Positions 15,882-23,168 of a stretch of 24,018 bases of DNA are shown piece by piece. The number at the start of each line of letters is the position of its first letter. Within the stretch, counting starts at the first letter, position 1. The translations under genes and the position numbers were made by a program. The notes under the pieces were generated by a model. That model was not told the origin of the DNA. It saw only the letters and a program-made list of their open reading frames with translations, and did not search any database. The stretch is from contig JAXMBS010000079.1 in the NCBI GenBank assembly GCA_046349775.1, positions 1-24,018 of the forward strand, read 5' to 3'. This DNA is from JAEUIG01 sp046349775 (GTDB lineage Bacteria; Planctomycetota; Planctomycetia; Planctomycetales; Planctomycetaceae).

Positions 15882-16553
15882 GTGGGGATTGCTGCGCCCG
15901 CCGATGACGATATTCGCCGAACTGCTGCTGAAGTGCTGCAGCGTGCGGACTATGAACTCGCGGGCGATGGGTTGTCGGCCGCCGGCGATTCGCTGCTGAT
16001 TCGTGTCCTCCGCTGGTTGCTGGACGGCTTTGCAGGTCTGGCGGACACGTTGTCGTTTCTCGGAGTGTTCCGTTATCCGGTGGCCGCACTCCTGTGCGTC
16101 ACGCTGGTGGTGTTGATTTACCGTCTCATCCGCACGCTGGCCGGGACAGCACGTCGTCCGGGTCAGCCGGTCGACGAACGCCGCGAGCGCGGTTCACGGG
16201 CCTCGCAGCCGGAGGAGCTGGAAGCGCTCGCCGACGCCGCACACCGCGATGGGCAGCTCGTTGAAGGTATTCGCTGGCTGCTCCGGGCTTCCATGCTGCG
16301 GATCGAACAAGCCGAAAATCGCCGGCCGCGACCGGGTACTACGAACCGCGAACTTGTGCGGCGCTACCGGGCCACTCCGCTGCAGGCGCCCCTGCAGACG
16401 CTTGTCGACACGATCGATCTGCACTGGTACGGAGACCGTCCCGCAGCCGCCGACGATTATGAGCGTTGCGCGTCGTCCTACCGGGCGCTGCGCCAGGCGG
16501 TCCTGGAGCGTACGGCTGCCGCCGAGCCAGAGATATCCGGCGGGCAACAATAG
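15882..16553 (+). CDS. DUF4129 domain membrane protein
   Basis: This 223-residue protein has one clear transmembrane helix (about 62-84) and a cytoplasmic C-terminal helical domain (about 110-205). The pattern there (AAHRDGQLVEGIRWLLRASM, TTNRELVRRYRA, WYGDRPAAADDYERC) matches DUF4129. The family has no proven biochemical role but is often found with transglutaminase-like, DUF4350 and MoxR/DUF58 genes. The start is GTG 15882, just after the preceding stop, with AGGGTG spanning that stop as a likely ribosome binding site. The next gene starts nine bases after this one ends. Confidence 0.85.
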   Translation: MGIAAPADDDIRRTAAEVLQRADYELAGDGLSAAGDSLLIRVLRWLLDGFAGLADTLSFLGVFRYPVAALLCVTLVVLIYRLIRTLAGTARRPGQPVDERRERGSRASQPEELEALADAAHRDGQLVEGIRWLLRASMLRIEQAENRRPRPGTTNRELVRRYRATPLQAPLQTLVDTIDLHWYGDRPAAADDYERCASSYRALRQAVLERTAAAEPEISGGQQ

Positions 16554-16562
16554 GACGACCGT

Positions 16563-17876
16563 ATGCTGACACCCCGCAATGTCATCTGGGCGGCGCTCGT
16601 GGTCTGCGTGCTATCGATCACCTGGGGAGTGTTGTCGCTGCTCAGGGAACCCGATTCCGGCGGCGGCGCCGCAGATTCCTTTGGCACGCGGGCACACGGA
16701 CAGCGCGGACTGTTTGAGACGATGCAGACGCTCGGCCTGCCGGTCGTCAGGTCGCTCGAACCGCCGCGGCGGTCCCTGCCTGCCGACGCGACGGTCGTCC
16801 TGTGGAGTCCCGACGCAAACCTCGTCGCCACTGAACCGCGCTTCTTGCAGGAACTCGGATATTGGGTACAAGGCGGCGGCCGGCTGATTGTCACCCCTCC
16901 ACGTTTCGCCGCGTCTCCCCGAACGTGGCTGGAGCACCCCGAGAGTTCAACCCTCGACGCGGCAACCACGCTCTGGCAGGCGTTGCAACTGGGGGACCGT
17001 TCGCCGACGACGCACTGGACCTCGATCGGGACGCCGAAGACAGACGACGATTCAGAACCGGCGACGGCAGCGACAGCGATGCGACCAGGTGCGGTGGTGG
17101 CGACCGAGACGGTCGAAGTCGCCGCACACGGTCCGCTGACGGGGCCACTGTCCGGGGTACAACACCTGGAGTTGCCGCAGGGCGTCTGGCAGACCCTCCA
17201 TCTCGATGAGGGACAACCGGACGGCGAACTGACGCTCCGTGAAAGGGACGGCGATTCGCAGGCCGTGTTGCAGCGGTTCGCCGTCGGCGGGGGCGAAGTC
17301 ATCGTCGTCGGAGACGCGCGGCTGTTCAGCAATCAATTCCTGGCACGGGCCGACAACAGCGTGCTGGCCGTGCGGCTCCTGATGGGGGACCGCGCGCAGG
17401 TGCAGTTCAACGAGTTCTACCACGGGTTGTCGGTGCGCGGGAATCCACTGTGGCTGTTGACGCGCCGCGGCTATGCGCTGCTGTTAATCGCCGTGCTGGG
17501 GGCCATCGCTGTGGCGACCTGGCGGTCGGCCGTCCTGCTGGGGCCGCCGCTGACAACGCCGGAACCGTCGCGGCGCACGGTCGCCGAATACATCGACGCC
17601 ATGTCGCGGTTTCTAAATCGCGGACGCCACACCCGCACGCAACTGCTGCAGACTGCCTGCGCTGGCACGCTGCGGCGGGTCGCAACGGAGTTCGATGTCG
17701 CCCGCGGCCGGGACGATCCGGCGTCCGTTGCGCGGATTGTCGCGCGGCGCGACCCCGCCCGGGCCGAACGGCTGCTTGTCGCCGCGGCGGCGGTTGACGC
17801 GGTCCTCGCCAAACACGATAAAGCGACCGAGTCAGAAACCGTGCAGGCGCTCCGGCAGTTGCAGAACTGTTTGTGA
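16563..17876 (+). CDS. DUF4350 domain membrane protein
   Basis: The 437-residue protein has transmembrane segments near the N-terminus (about 7-27) and in the second half (about 297-320, in the stretch beginning LLTRRGYALLLIAVLGAIAV). The region between, about 35-245, resembles DUF4350 (GLFETMQTLGLPV; VVLWSPD; YWVQGGGRLIV; GGEVIVVGDARLFSN; FNEFYHGL). The fold is related to the GldG/ABC-associated periplasmic domains. The C-terminal ~110 residues are helical, soluble and probably cytoplasmic. AGGA lies just upstream of ATG 16563. It sits between DUF4129 and MoxR, and the three probably act together at the membrane. Confidence 0.87.
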   Translation: MLTPRNVIWAALVVCVLSITWGVLSLLREPDSGGGAADSFGTRAHGQRGLFETMQTLGLPVVRSLEPPRRSLPADATVVLWSPDANLVATEPRFLQELGYWVQGGGRLIVTPPRFAASPRTWLEHPESSTLDAATTLWQALQLGDRSPTTHWTSIGTPKTDDDSEPATAATAMRPGAVVATETVEVAAHGPLTGPLSGVQHLELPQGVWQTLHLDEGQPDGELTLRERDGDSQAVLQRFAVGGGEVIVVGDARLFSNQFLARADNSVLAVRLLMGDRAQVQFNEFYHGLSVRGNPLWLLTRRGYALLLIAVLGAIAVATWRSAVLLGPPLTTPEPSRRTVAEYIDAMSRFLNRGRHTRTQLLQTACAGTLRRVATEFDVARGRDDPASVARIVARRDPARAERLLVAAAAVDAVLAKHDKATESETVQALRQLQNCL

Positions 17877-17916
17877 GGCGCGGCCGCATCGACAAGACCG
17901 ACAGCGGGGACGGGCA

Positions 17917-18864
17917 TTGTCACTCGAGTCGCAGTACCGCGCCATACGGGACGAGATCGCCAAGGTCATCTTCGGGCAGGATGAGGTCGTCGACTTTTCT
18001 CTGGCCGCGCTGTTCAGCAGCGGGCACGTCCTGCTGGAAGGCCCGCCGGGCGTCGCCAAGACGTTGCTCGTGCGCACGATCGCCGCAGCACTGAATCTGG
18101 ACTACCGGCGAATCCAGATGACGGCCGACCTGTTGCCGAACGACATTACCGGTTCATCGATCTACCGCGAGGACCGGCACGCATTCGAGTTCCAGCGCGG
18201 TCCGATTTTCGCCAATTTCGTGCTGGCCGACGAAGTCAACCGCGCCTCCGCCCGCACGCAGTCGGCGCTCCTGGAAGCCATGCAGGAGCGACACGTCACC
18301 TATGACGGCGTGCAGCACCAGCTGCCGGAGCCGTTCATCACGTTCGCGACACAGAATCCAATCGAGCAGGAGGGAACTTATCCACTGCCGCTCGCACAGC
18401 TTGATCGGTTCATGTTCAAGGTGCTGGTGACATATCCGCCGGCCGAGGAGGAGCAACGCGTCCTCCGCGAGCATCACGCCACCGGCGGACTTTCCGATCC
18501 GAAACTGATGGGGGTCCGCGCCGTGCTGACCGGGACGGAAATCGTCGCCGCACGGCAGATGATCCGCGACACCGGTGTTCGCGAGGAGGTCATCGCCTAC
18601 GTGCAGAAACTTCTGCAGGCGACGCGCGAGGACGAGTCGCTGGCAGTCGGGGCCAGCCCGCGGTCCGGCCTGATGCTGCTGATGGGGGCCAAGAGCCTGG
18701 CGCGGTTCGCCGGCCGTGATTTCGTAACGCCCGACGACATCAAGGCGGGGCTGATTCCGGTCCTCCGCCATCGGGTGGTGCTCAGCCCCGGCGCCGAACT
18801 CGAGGGGACGACCGCCGACGACATCCTGCGGCAACTGATGGAAGCCGTACCAGTCCCGCGGTAA
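17917..18864 (+). CDS. MoxR-family AAA+ ATPase
   Basis: MoxR ATPases act as chaperones that assemble or activate partner complexes, often with VWA-domain or DUF58 proteins. The 315-residue product has Walker A GPPGVAKT (about 42-49), Walker B FVLADEVNRA (101-110), sensor-1 region TFATQNPIEQEGTYPLPLAQLDRF, and a C-terminal lid domain with SPRSG. I chose TTG 17917, preceded at six bases by GGGGA. The frame is open further upstream (to 17695), but that part overlaps the DUF4350 gene and is not MoxR-like. It follows DUF4350 by 40 bases. No DUF58 or VWA gene follows, unlike many MoxR operons. Confidence 0.93.
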   Translation: MSLESQYRAIRDEIAKVIFGQDEVVDFSLAALFSSGHVLLEGPPGVAKTLLVRTIAAALNLDYRRIQMTADLLPNDITGSSIYREDRHAFEFQRGPIFANFVLADEVNRASARTQSALLEAMQERHVTYDGVQHQLPEPFITFATQNPIEQEGTYPLPLAQLDRFMFKVLVTYPPAEEEQRVLREHHATGGLSDPKLMGVRAVLTGTEIVAARQMIRDTGVREEVIAYVQKLLQATREDESLAVGASPRSGLMLLMGAKSLARFAGRDFVTPDDIKAGLIPVLRHRVVLSPGAELEGTTADDILRQLMEAVPVPR

Positions 18865-18953
18865 TTGGGATAGGCCAACCCCGGCTTCGCGGGTATTCTT
18901 CGCCTCCCCGCCGCCGGCACGTAAATGCCGAAAATTGACGGTCTCGCGAGGGA

Positions 18954-20303
18954 ATGGATTCCGTGAGAGGCTGGCTGCTGAATTTCTGTTACAGCCTGCT
19001 GCTCGTCGCGGTCGCGCCGGTGCTGGCGTACCGCGCGTGGCGGCACGGAAAATATCGCCAGGGGTGGCGCGAGAAGCTCCGCGGAATCGGTGAATCTCGC
19101 ACGACCACGGGGCCGTGCCTCTGGCTGCACGCCGTCAGCGTCGGCGAAGTCCTGCTGCTGCAGAACATCATCGCCGACCTGCGGCGCCAACGACCGGACG
19201 TTGAAATCTGGCTGTCGACCACGACTCACACGGGACACGCCGTCGCCCGCGAGAAATATCCCGGTTGCCGCGTCCTGTACTTTCCGCTCGACTTCACCTG
19301 GGCAGTGAACGCCGCGCTCGACCGCGTCCGGCCGGATGTCGTGGCACTCGTCGAACTGGAGCTCTGGCCCAACTTCATCAGTGCCGTCGCCCGGCGCGGC
19401 ACTCCGCTGCTGCTCATCAACGGCCGGCTGGGGGAGCGCAGCCATCGCGGCTATCGCCGGATTCGCTTCCTGATGCGGCGCGTTCTGGGCAGTTTTACCG
19501 GACTGGGAATGCAGACGCCCGAATACGCGCGTCGGATGACCGATCTGGGCGCCCCGGCTGACCGAGTCACAGTCACCGGTTCCGTGAAGTTCGACGGCGC
19601 AAAACTCGAGCGCGACGAGGCGGCGGTCGACTGTCTTCGCGCCCAGCTCGGAATTGGCGCCCACGAGCGCGTCCTGCTGGCCGGCAGCACGCATGCGCCG
19701 GAAGAAGCGGCGCTCCTGGACGCATATGCGGAATTGGCCGTTGAGTTTCCCGATCTGCGACTGCTGATTGCGCCGCGACATCAGGAGCGATTCGACGAAG
19801 TGGCCGCGCTGATCGAGTCAACAGGCCGGAGGCTGCAACGGCGTTCAAAGGTTCGCGGCACGACCGATCGCGATCCCGTCACCGCAGCAGCTGTGCGACC
19901 ACCGGTGATCCTCCTCGATACGCTCGGCGAACTCTCGACCTGCTGGCCGTTGGCGGAGGTGGCCTTCGTCGGGGGGAGCCTGTCTCAACGGGGGGGCCAG
20001 AACATGCTTGAGCCGTGTGCCGCCGGAGCGGCGGTGATCGTCGGTCCCAATACGTGGAACTTCAAGCAGGCGGTCGAGTTGCTGACCGCCGCCGGCGGGC
20101 TGGTCACCGTCAGCTCGCGCGGCCAATTGACCGACGCCATCCGCCGGCTGCTGACGGATCGATTGCAGGCCGAAACCATGCGTGCCGCTGCCCAACGGGC
20201 GATTGCTTCGCAGCAGGGGGCGACGCGGACCACCGTAAACCTGCTGATCCGCCAGTTGGGGGACGCTCAGGATGGTAAATTGGCGAATCGGCGGGCTGCG
20301 TAA
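18954..20303 (+). CDS. waaA: 3-deoxy-D-manno-octulosonic acid transferase
   Basis: WaaA (KdtA) transfers Kdo from CMP-Kdo to lipid A precursor at the inner face of the cytoplasmic membrane. The 449-residue protein has an N-terminal membrane anchor (about 8-27). Family motifs follow: LWLHAVSVGEV with the catalytic-type Glu65, STTTHTGHAVA (88-98), FPLDFTWAV (110-118), ALVELELWPN (131-140), TGSVKFD (208-214) and a C-terminal GGSL...GGQNMLEP site. It is longer than the usual ~420 residues, partly through an insertion after QERFDEV. ATG 18954 is preceded by GAGGGA. It implies a Kdo-containing lipopolysaccharide and so a Gram-negative-type outer membrane. The gene begins 89 bases after the MoxR gene and may be separately transcribed. 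Confidence 0.94.
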   Translation: MDSVRGWLLNFCYSLLLVAVAPVLAYRAWRHGKYRQGWREKLRGIGESRTTTGPCLWLHAVSVGEVLLLQNIIADLRRQRPDVEIWLSTTTHTGHAVAREKYPGCRVLYFPLDFTWAVNAALDRVRPDVVALVELELWPNFISAVARRGTPLLLINGRLGERSHRGYRRIRFLMRRVLGSFTGLGMQTPEYARRMTDLGAPADRVTVTGSVKFDGAKLERDEAAVDCLRAQLGIGAHERVLLAGSTHAPEEAALLDAYAELAVEFPDLRLLIAPRHQERFDEVAALIESTGRRLQRRSKVRGTTDRDPVTAAAVRPPVILLDTLGELSTCWPLAEVAFVGGSLSQRGGQNMLEPCAAGAAVIVGPNTWNFKQAVELLTAAGGLVTVSSRGQLTDAIRRLLTDRLQAETMRAAAQRAIASQQGATRTTVNLLIRQLGDAQDGKLANRRAA

Positions 20304-20349
20304 CCGGTTCCGCGGCAGGCGATTCCCCGGTTCGCAGACGGCTTTCCGG

Positions 20350-20378
20350 TTGAGGGGCCTTCCGGGAGGGATTAGAAT
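20350..20378 (+). promoter_or_regulatory. Sigma70-like promoter for metK
   Basis: TTGAGG at 20350-20355 and TAGAAT at 20373-20378 are separated by exactly 17 bases, close to the TTGACA-17-TATAAT consensus. A start point near 20385 would leave a leader of about 110 bases before metK. Three CCGGTT copies lie just upstream (from 20304, 20327 and 20346). I looked for a SAM or SAH riboswitch in the leader and could not recognise one. Confidence 0.55.
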
Positions 20379-20496
20379 CCGGGCCATCGTAATCAGCATG
20401 CGCTGACCGTGCGCCGAAACAGCGGCGGATTCACATTGGTCGCAACACGGCTACAGGCCGGGAGTTGCAACAGGTTTTCCAGGGGAGCAGAGCGGC

Positions 20497-21675
20497 ATGT
20501 CCCGGTTTTTCTTCACGAGTGAGTCTGTCAGCATGGGGCACCCGGACAAGGTGGCCGACCAGGTTTCCGATGGCATTCTGGACGCGCTCCTGGCGCAAGA
20601 TCCCATGTCGCGCGTCGCCTGTGAGACGCTGTGCACGACCGATTTCGTAGTCCTCGCCGGTGAGATTACGAGCAACGCGAAAGTGAAGTTCGAGCAGGTC
20701 GCGCGGGATGTCATCCGCGACATCGGCTACACCAGCGACGACATCGGCTTCAACGCCGACACCTGCGAAGTGCTGGTCAAACTGCATTCCCAAAGCGCGG
20801 ACATCGCGATGGGGGTCGATCGAGACGGCGCCGGCGATCAGGGACTGATGTTCGGCTACGCCTGCAACCAGACCCCGGAGTTAATGCCGCTGCCGATCGC
20901 CCTCTCGCACCGGATTTTGAATCGCCTTACCGAACTGCGGAAGAAGAGCGACGTCAACTGGCTGCGGCCGGACAGCAAAAGCCAGGTGTCGGTGGAGTAC
21001 GACGGCCGGAAGCCCGTGGGTATTTCGGCGATTGTCGTCTCGACCCAACACTCCGACGCGGTCGATCAGAGCGAGATCAAGGATTACATCGTCAACCGGG
21101 TGATTCCCGAGACAGTTCCCGGCCATCTACTCACGGATGCGACGAAGTACCACATCAACCCGACGGGACGGTTCGTCGTCGGCGGCCCACATGGCGACTG
21201 CGGCCTGACGGGACGTAAGATCATCGTCGACACTTACGGCGGTTGGGGCCGGCATGGCGGCGGTGCCTTCAGCGGCAAGGATCCCACCAAAGTGGATCGC
21301 TCCGCCGCGTACATGGCCCGCCACGTGGCGAAGAACATCGTGGCGGCGGGTGTCGCGTCTGAGTGTGAAGTCCAGTTGGCATATGCCATCGGCGTGGCGG
21401 ACCCGGTCAGCATCCGTGTGGATACCCACGGCACCGCCGACGTGCCGGAGGAGAAAATCGCCGCGGTCGTGAAGGACTTGTTCCCGCTGACGCCGAAGGG
21501 CATCATCAGTCACCTGAAGCTGCGGCGTCCCATCTTCCGGAAGACCGCTTCGGGCGGACACTTCGGGCGGAGCGATGCGGACTTCACCTGGGAAGCGACG
21601 GACAAGGCGGCCGCGCTGCGGTCGGCCGTCGGCCTGACGGGGGACGTTCCGCGTCCAGCGCTCGCCTCGAAATGA
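20497..21675 (+). CDS. metK: S-adenosylmethionine synthase
   Basis: MetK makes S-adenosylmethionine from methionine and ATP in the cytoplasm, supplying methyl groups. At 392 residues it is full length. Signature motifs are intact: GHPDKVADQVSDG (14-26, His15 and Asp17), GAGDQGLMFGYA (111-122), the HINPTGRFVVGGP segment (219-231), and GGGAFSGKDPTKVDRS (254-269, the P-loop-like phosphate site). ATG 20497 follows GGGGAGC about 11 bases upstream, a little far but acceptable. The gene has its own promoter-like sequence and is probably followed by the membrane-protein gene 48 bases downstream on the same strand. Confidence 0.97.
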   Translation: MSRFFFTSESVSMGHPDKVADQVSDGILDALLAQDPMSRVACETLCTTDFVVLAGEITSNAKVKFEQVARDVIRDIGYTSDDIGFNADTCEVLVKLHSQSADIAMGVDRDGAGDQGLMFGYACNQTPELMPLPIALSHRILNRLTELRKKSDVNWLRPDSKSQVSVEYDGRKPVGISAIVVSTQHSDAVDQSEIKDYIVNRVIPETVPGHLLTDATKYHINPTGRFVVGGPHGDCGLTGRKIIVDTYGGWGRHGGGAFSGKDPTKVDRSAAYMARHVAKNIVAAGVASECEVQLAYAIGVADPVSIRVDTHGTADVPEEKIAAVVKDLFPLTPKGIISHLKLRRPIFRKTASGGHFGRSDADFTWEATDKAAALRSAVGLTGDVPRPALASK

Positions 21676-21723
21676 ACGGCTGCAGTGCAGCCGGCAAGGA
21701 CGCAGTTCGACCGTGGAGACGGC

Positions 21724-22635
21724 ATGCAGACTCGGACAACGGAACGGATTCCGCCGTCGGTCCGTCACGGACTGACGCTCGCGTTGGGGACCGGCGCCGC
21801 CGTGGTGCTCGTCGTTGTGCTGGCGCGGTGCGCAGCGGGTGCCTTCCAGGCCACGCCCGCTCCCTGGCTCGCAGGACTGTTGTCTGCTGTCTTTTTCGGC
21901 GCGTCGATGACCGTCTGGCGACTGGACGACATGGACAGCGCCGCGGCAAATTGGCAGCCGCGCGTCGCGCGCGCGACGGTCGCCTGGCTGACCGGCTTGC
22001 TGTTCGGGCTGCTGATCGCCCGTGACAACGCGCCCGCGTTGGCGGCAGTCGTTGCCGTCGGTCTGGTTTGGGCCGCCGTCGCGACCGTCCGCATCTGGCA
22101 GTCGTTGGAAACCCTGGGAGCAGTATCAGAACCCGGAGGGCGATCCCGACCAGTCGGGAAAGCCGACGCGATCGGAACGCCCCCTGTTCATTGTGGCTCT
22201 TCAGGAGCGTCCCAGTCCCGTGACGCTGAAACGGGAGAATTGAATCTGTCATCGATGCGAGCGGTTCCGCTTGGAACAGAATCCGCTGTGACGAATCCGC
22301 ATCTTCCGGCAGACGACCCGTCGCTCAGACTGCGATTCCAGCGGCACGTCACAACCGACGGGGAGACGATCGACATCGTAGCGCGGCTCGAATTTGCGGA
22401 CGGCGCCCGCGAGGCAGTGCTGCATGTGCCGTTCTGGCCGGCGCTGTCCGCGATTCCCGAGGTCGAGTGCGAACCGCTGGCGGACGACGACGTCGACCTG
22501 CGGGTCACGGCCGCCGAGCGCCACGGGCTGCGAATCGAGGGACGGCTCGCCGCTGCGACAGACGGAGTGCGCTCAATCCTGATCGGGATTGAAGTGCACG
22601 CTGCCGGGCCAGGGGCGATTGCCGCTGCGGCATGA
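21724..22635 (+). CDS. Hypothetical membrane protein with soluble C-terminal domain
   Basis: The product is 303 residues and not recognised. Four transmembrane helices are likely in the first 125 residues (about 15-38, 45-65, 82-98, 103-122). A hydrophilic linker rich in Gly, Ser and Pro (about 130-195) follows, then a beta-rich C-terminal domain of about 100 residues (FQRHVTTDGETIDIVARLEF; VLHVPFWPALSAIP). The linker region (about 22110-22290) has visibly lower third-position GC than the rest, as expected for a loosely constrained segment. ATG 21724 has GGAG at 21715-21718; an earlier ATG at 21685 lacks this. It converges on the minus-strand gene at 22705, with a 69-base gap in which I see nothing. 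Confidence 0.78.
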   Translation: MQTRTTERIPPSVRHGLTLALGTGAAVVLVVVLARCAAGAFQATPAPWLAGLLSAVFFGASMTVWRLDDMDSAAANWQPRVARATVAWLTGLLFGLLIARDNAPALAAVVAVGLVWAAVATVRIWQSLETLGAVSEPGGRSRPVGKADAIGTPPVHCGSSGASQSRDAETGELNLSSMRAVPLGTESAVTNPHLPADDPSLRLRFQRHVTTDGETIDIVARLEFADGAREAVLHVPFWPALSAIPEVECEPLADDDVDLRVTAAERHGLRIEGRLAAATDGVRSILIGIEVHAAGPGAIAAAA

Positions 22636-22704
22636 GACGCAGGTTGAATGCCCCTCCTGTCACGCTCATCCCCGAACGGCGGAATACGATCCGTTGGTCA
22701 GCGT

Positions 22705-23133
22705 TTATGGGGGCGAATCGACGGGCTCCTCAATCTCGATGACGACCGGCTGCCAGAGGCCCCCCGGGCGACCGGGTTGCGCGCACGGGTCGAACCGAAT
22801 CTCAACGCTGAGGACATTGTGCGGCTGAAGACCGTCGGTCAGGTCAACGGACGCCGTGCCATCTGTTCCGAGTTCAACCGGACGCGGTCGGTCATTGAGT
22901 CGCACTGCGATCAACTCCGTCACGCCATGCAATTGAATACGGACGCGATGTCCGGCAGTGAGGCCGGTCGGACGATTAAATCGACGCTGAAAGACAGCGG
23001 TCCCGGCGACATCGCCAAACACCGCTTTCCAATCGGCCGGCAAATGCACGACCTGCGGTTCTCCCGTCGCACCCGACGACGGCAACAACCGGACGGTCCA
23101 CGGCCCTTTCAGTTTGATCGAATGCGTGTTCAA
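22705..23133 (-). CDS. Small stand-alone beta-sandwich (GH2 sugar-binding-domain-like) protein
   Basis: The 142-residue protein resembles the N-terminal sugar-binding jelly-roll domain of family 2 glycoside hydrolases: GPWTVRLLP, a GTAVFQRRFNRP strand, VRIQLHGVTELIAVRLNDRP, then VDLTDGLQPHNVLSVEI and GGLWQPVVIEI. No catalytic domain follows, so any sugar binding would be non-enzymatic; that role is an inference. No signal peptide is seen. The start is TTG 23133, the first possible after an in-frame TAA; ATG is absent. The heptamer array at 23128-23168 covers the start and everything up to the stop of the upstream dehydrogenase gene, so co-transcription is likely. Confidence 0.75.
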   Translation of the reverse strand: MNTHSIKLKGPWTVRLLPSSGATGEPQVVHLPADWKAVFGDVAGTAVFQRRFNRPTGLTAGHRVRIQLHGVTELIAVRLNDRPRPVELGTDGTASVDLTDGLQPHNVLSVEIRFDPCAQPGRPGGLWQPVVIEIEEPVDSPP

Positions 23134-23168
23134 CTTACGTCCAACCTCTTACGTCTACCCTCTCCCCG
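23128..23168 (-). repeat. Degenerate heptamer tandem array, unit like TTACGTC (plus strand)
   Basis: Units of seven bases fill the whole spacer between the dehydrogenase stop and the next gene's TTG start. TTACGTC occurs twice exactly (23135-23141 and 23149-23155), alternating with CAACCTC and TACCCTC, so the stronger period is 14. On the minus strand the array is purine-rich and sense to the downstream gene. Confidence 0.6.

Noticed and set aside
17695..17916. Longer MoxR protein starting at ATG 17695
   Set aside because: The extra 74 codons overlap the DUF4350 coding region and are Arg/Pro-rich; TTG 17917 has a good ribosome binding site and begins the family sequence.
20385..20496. SAM or SAH riboswitch in the metK leader
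   Set aside because: I could not match the conserved core of any SAM or SAH riboswitch class in the 110-base leader; a covariance-model search would settle it.
22022..22243. Alternative plus-strand frame within the hypothetical membrane protein gene
   Set aside because: It stays open through the low-constraint linker but has no start signal or motif, and the main frame continues smoothly into a beta-rich domain.
136..23168. Heptamer arrays as CRISPR-like or insertion-sequence remnants
   Set aside because: Units are 7-8 bases with no spacer-repeat alternation of CRISPR length, no cas genes are present, and there are no transposase traces or target duplications.
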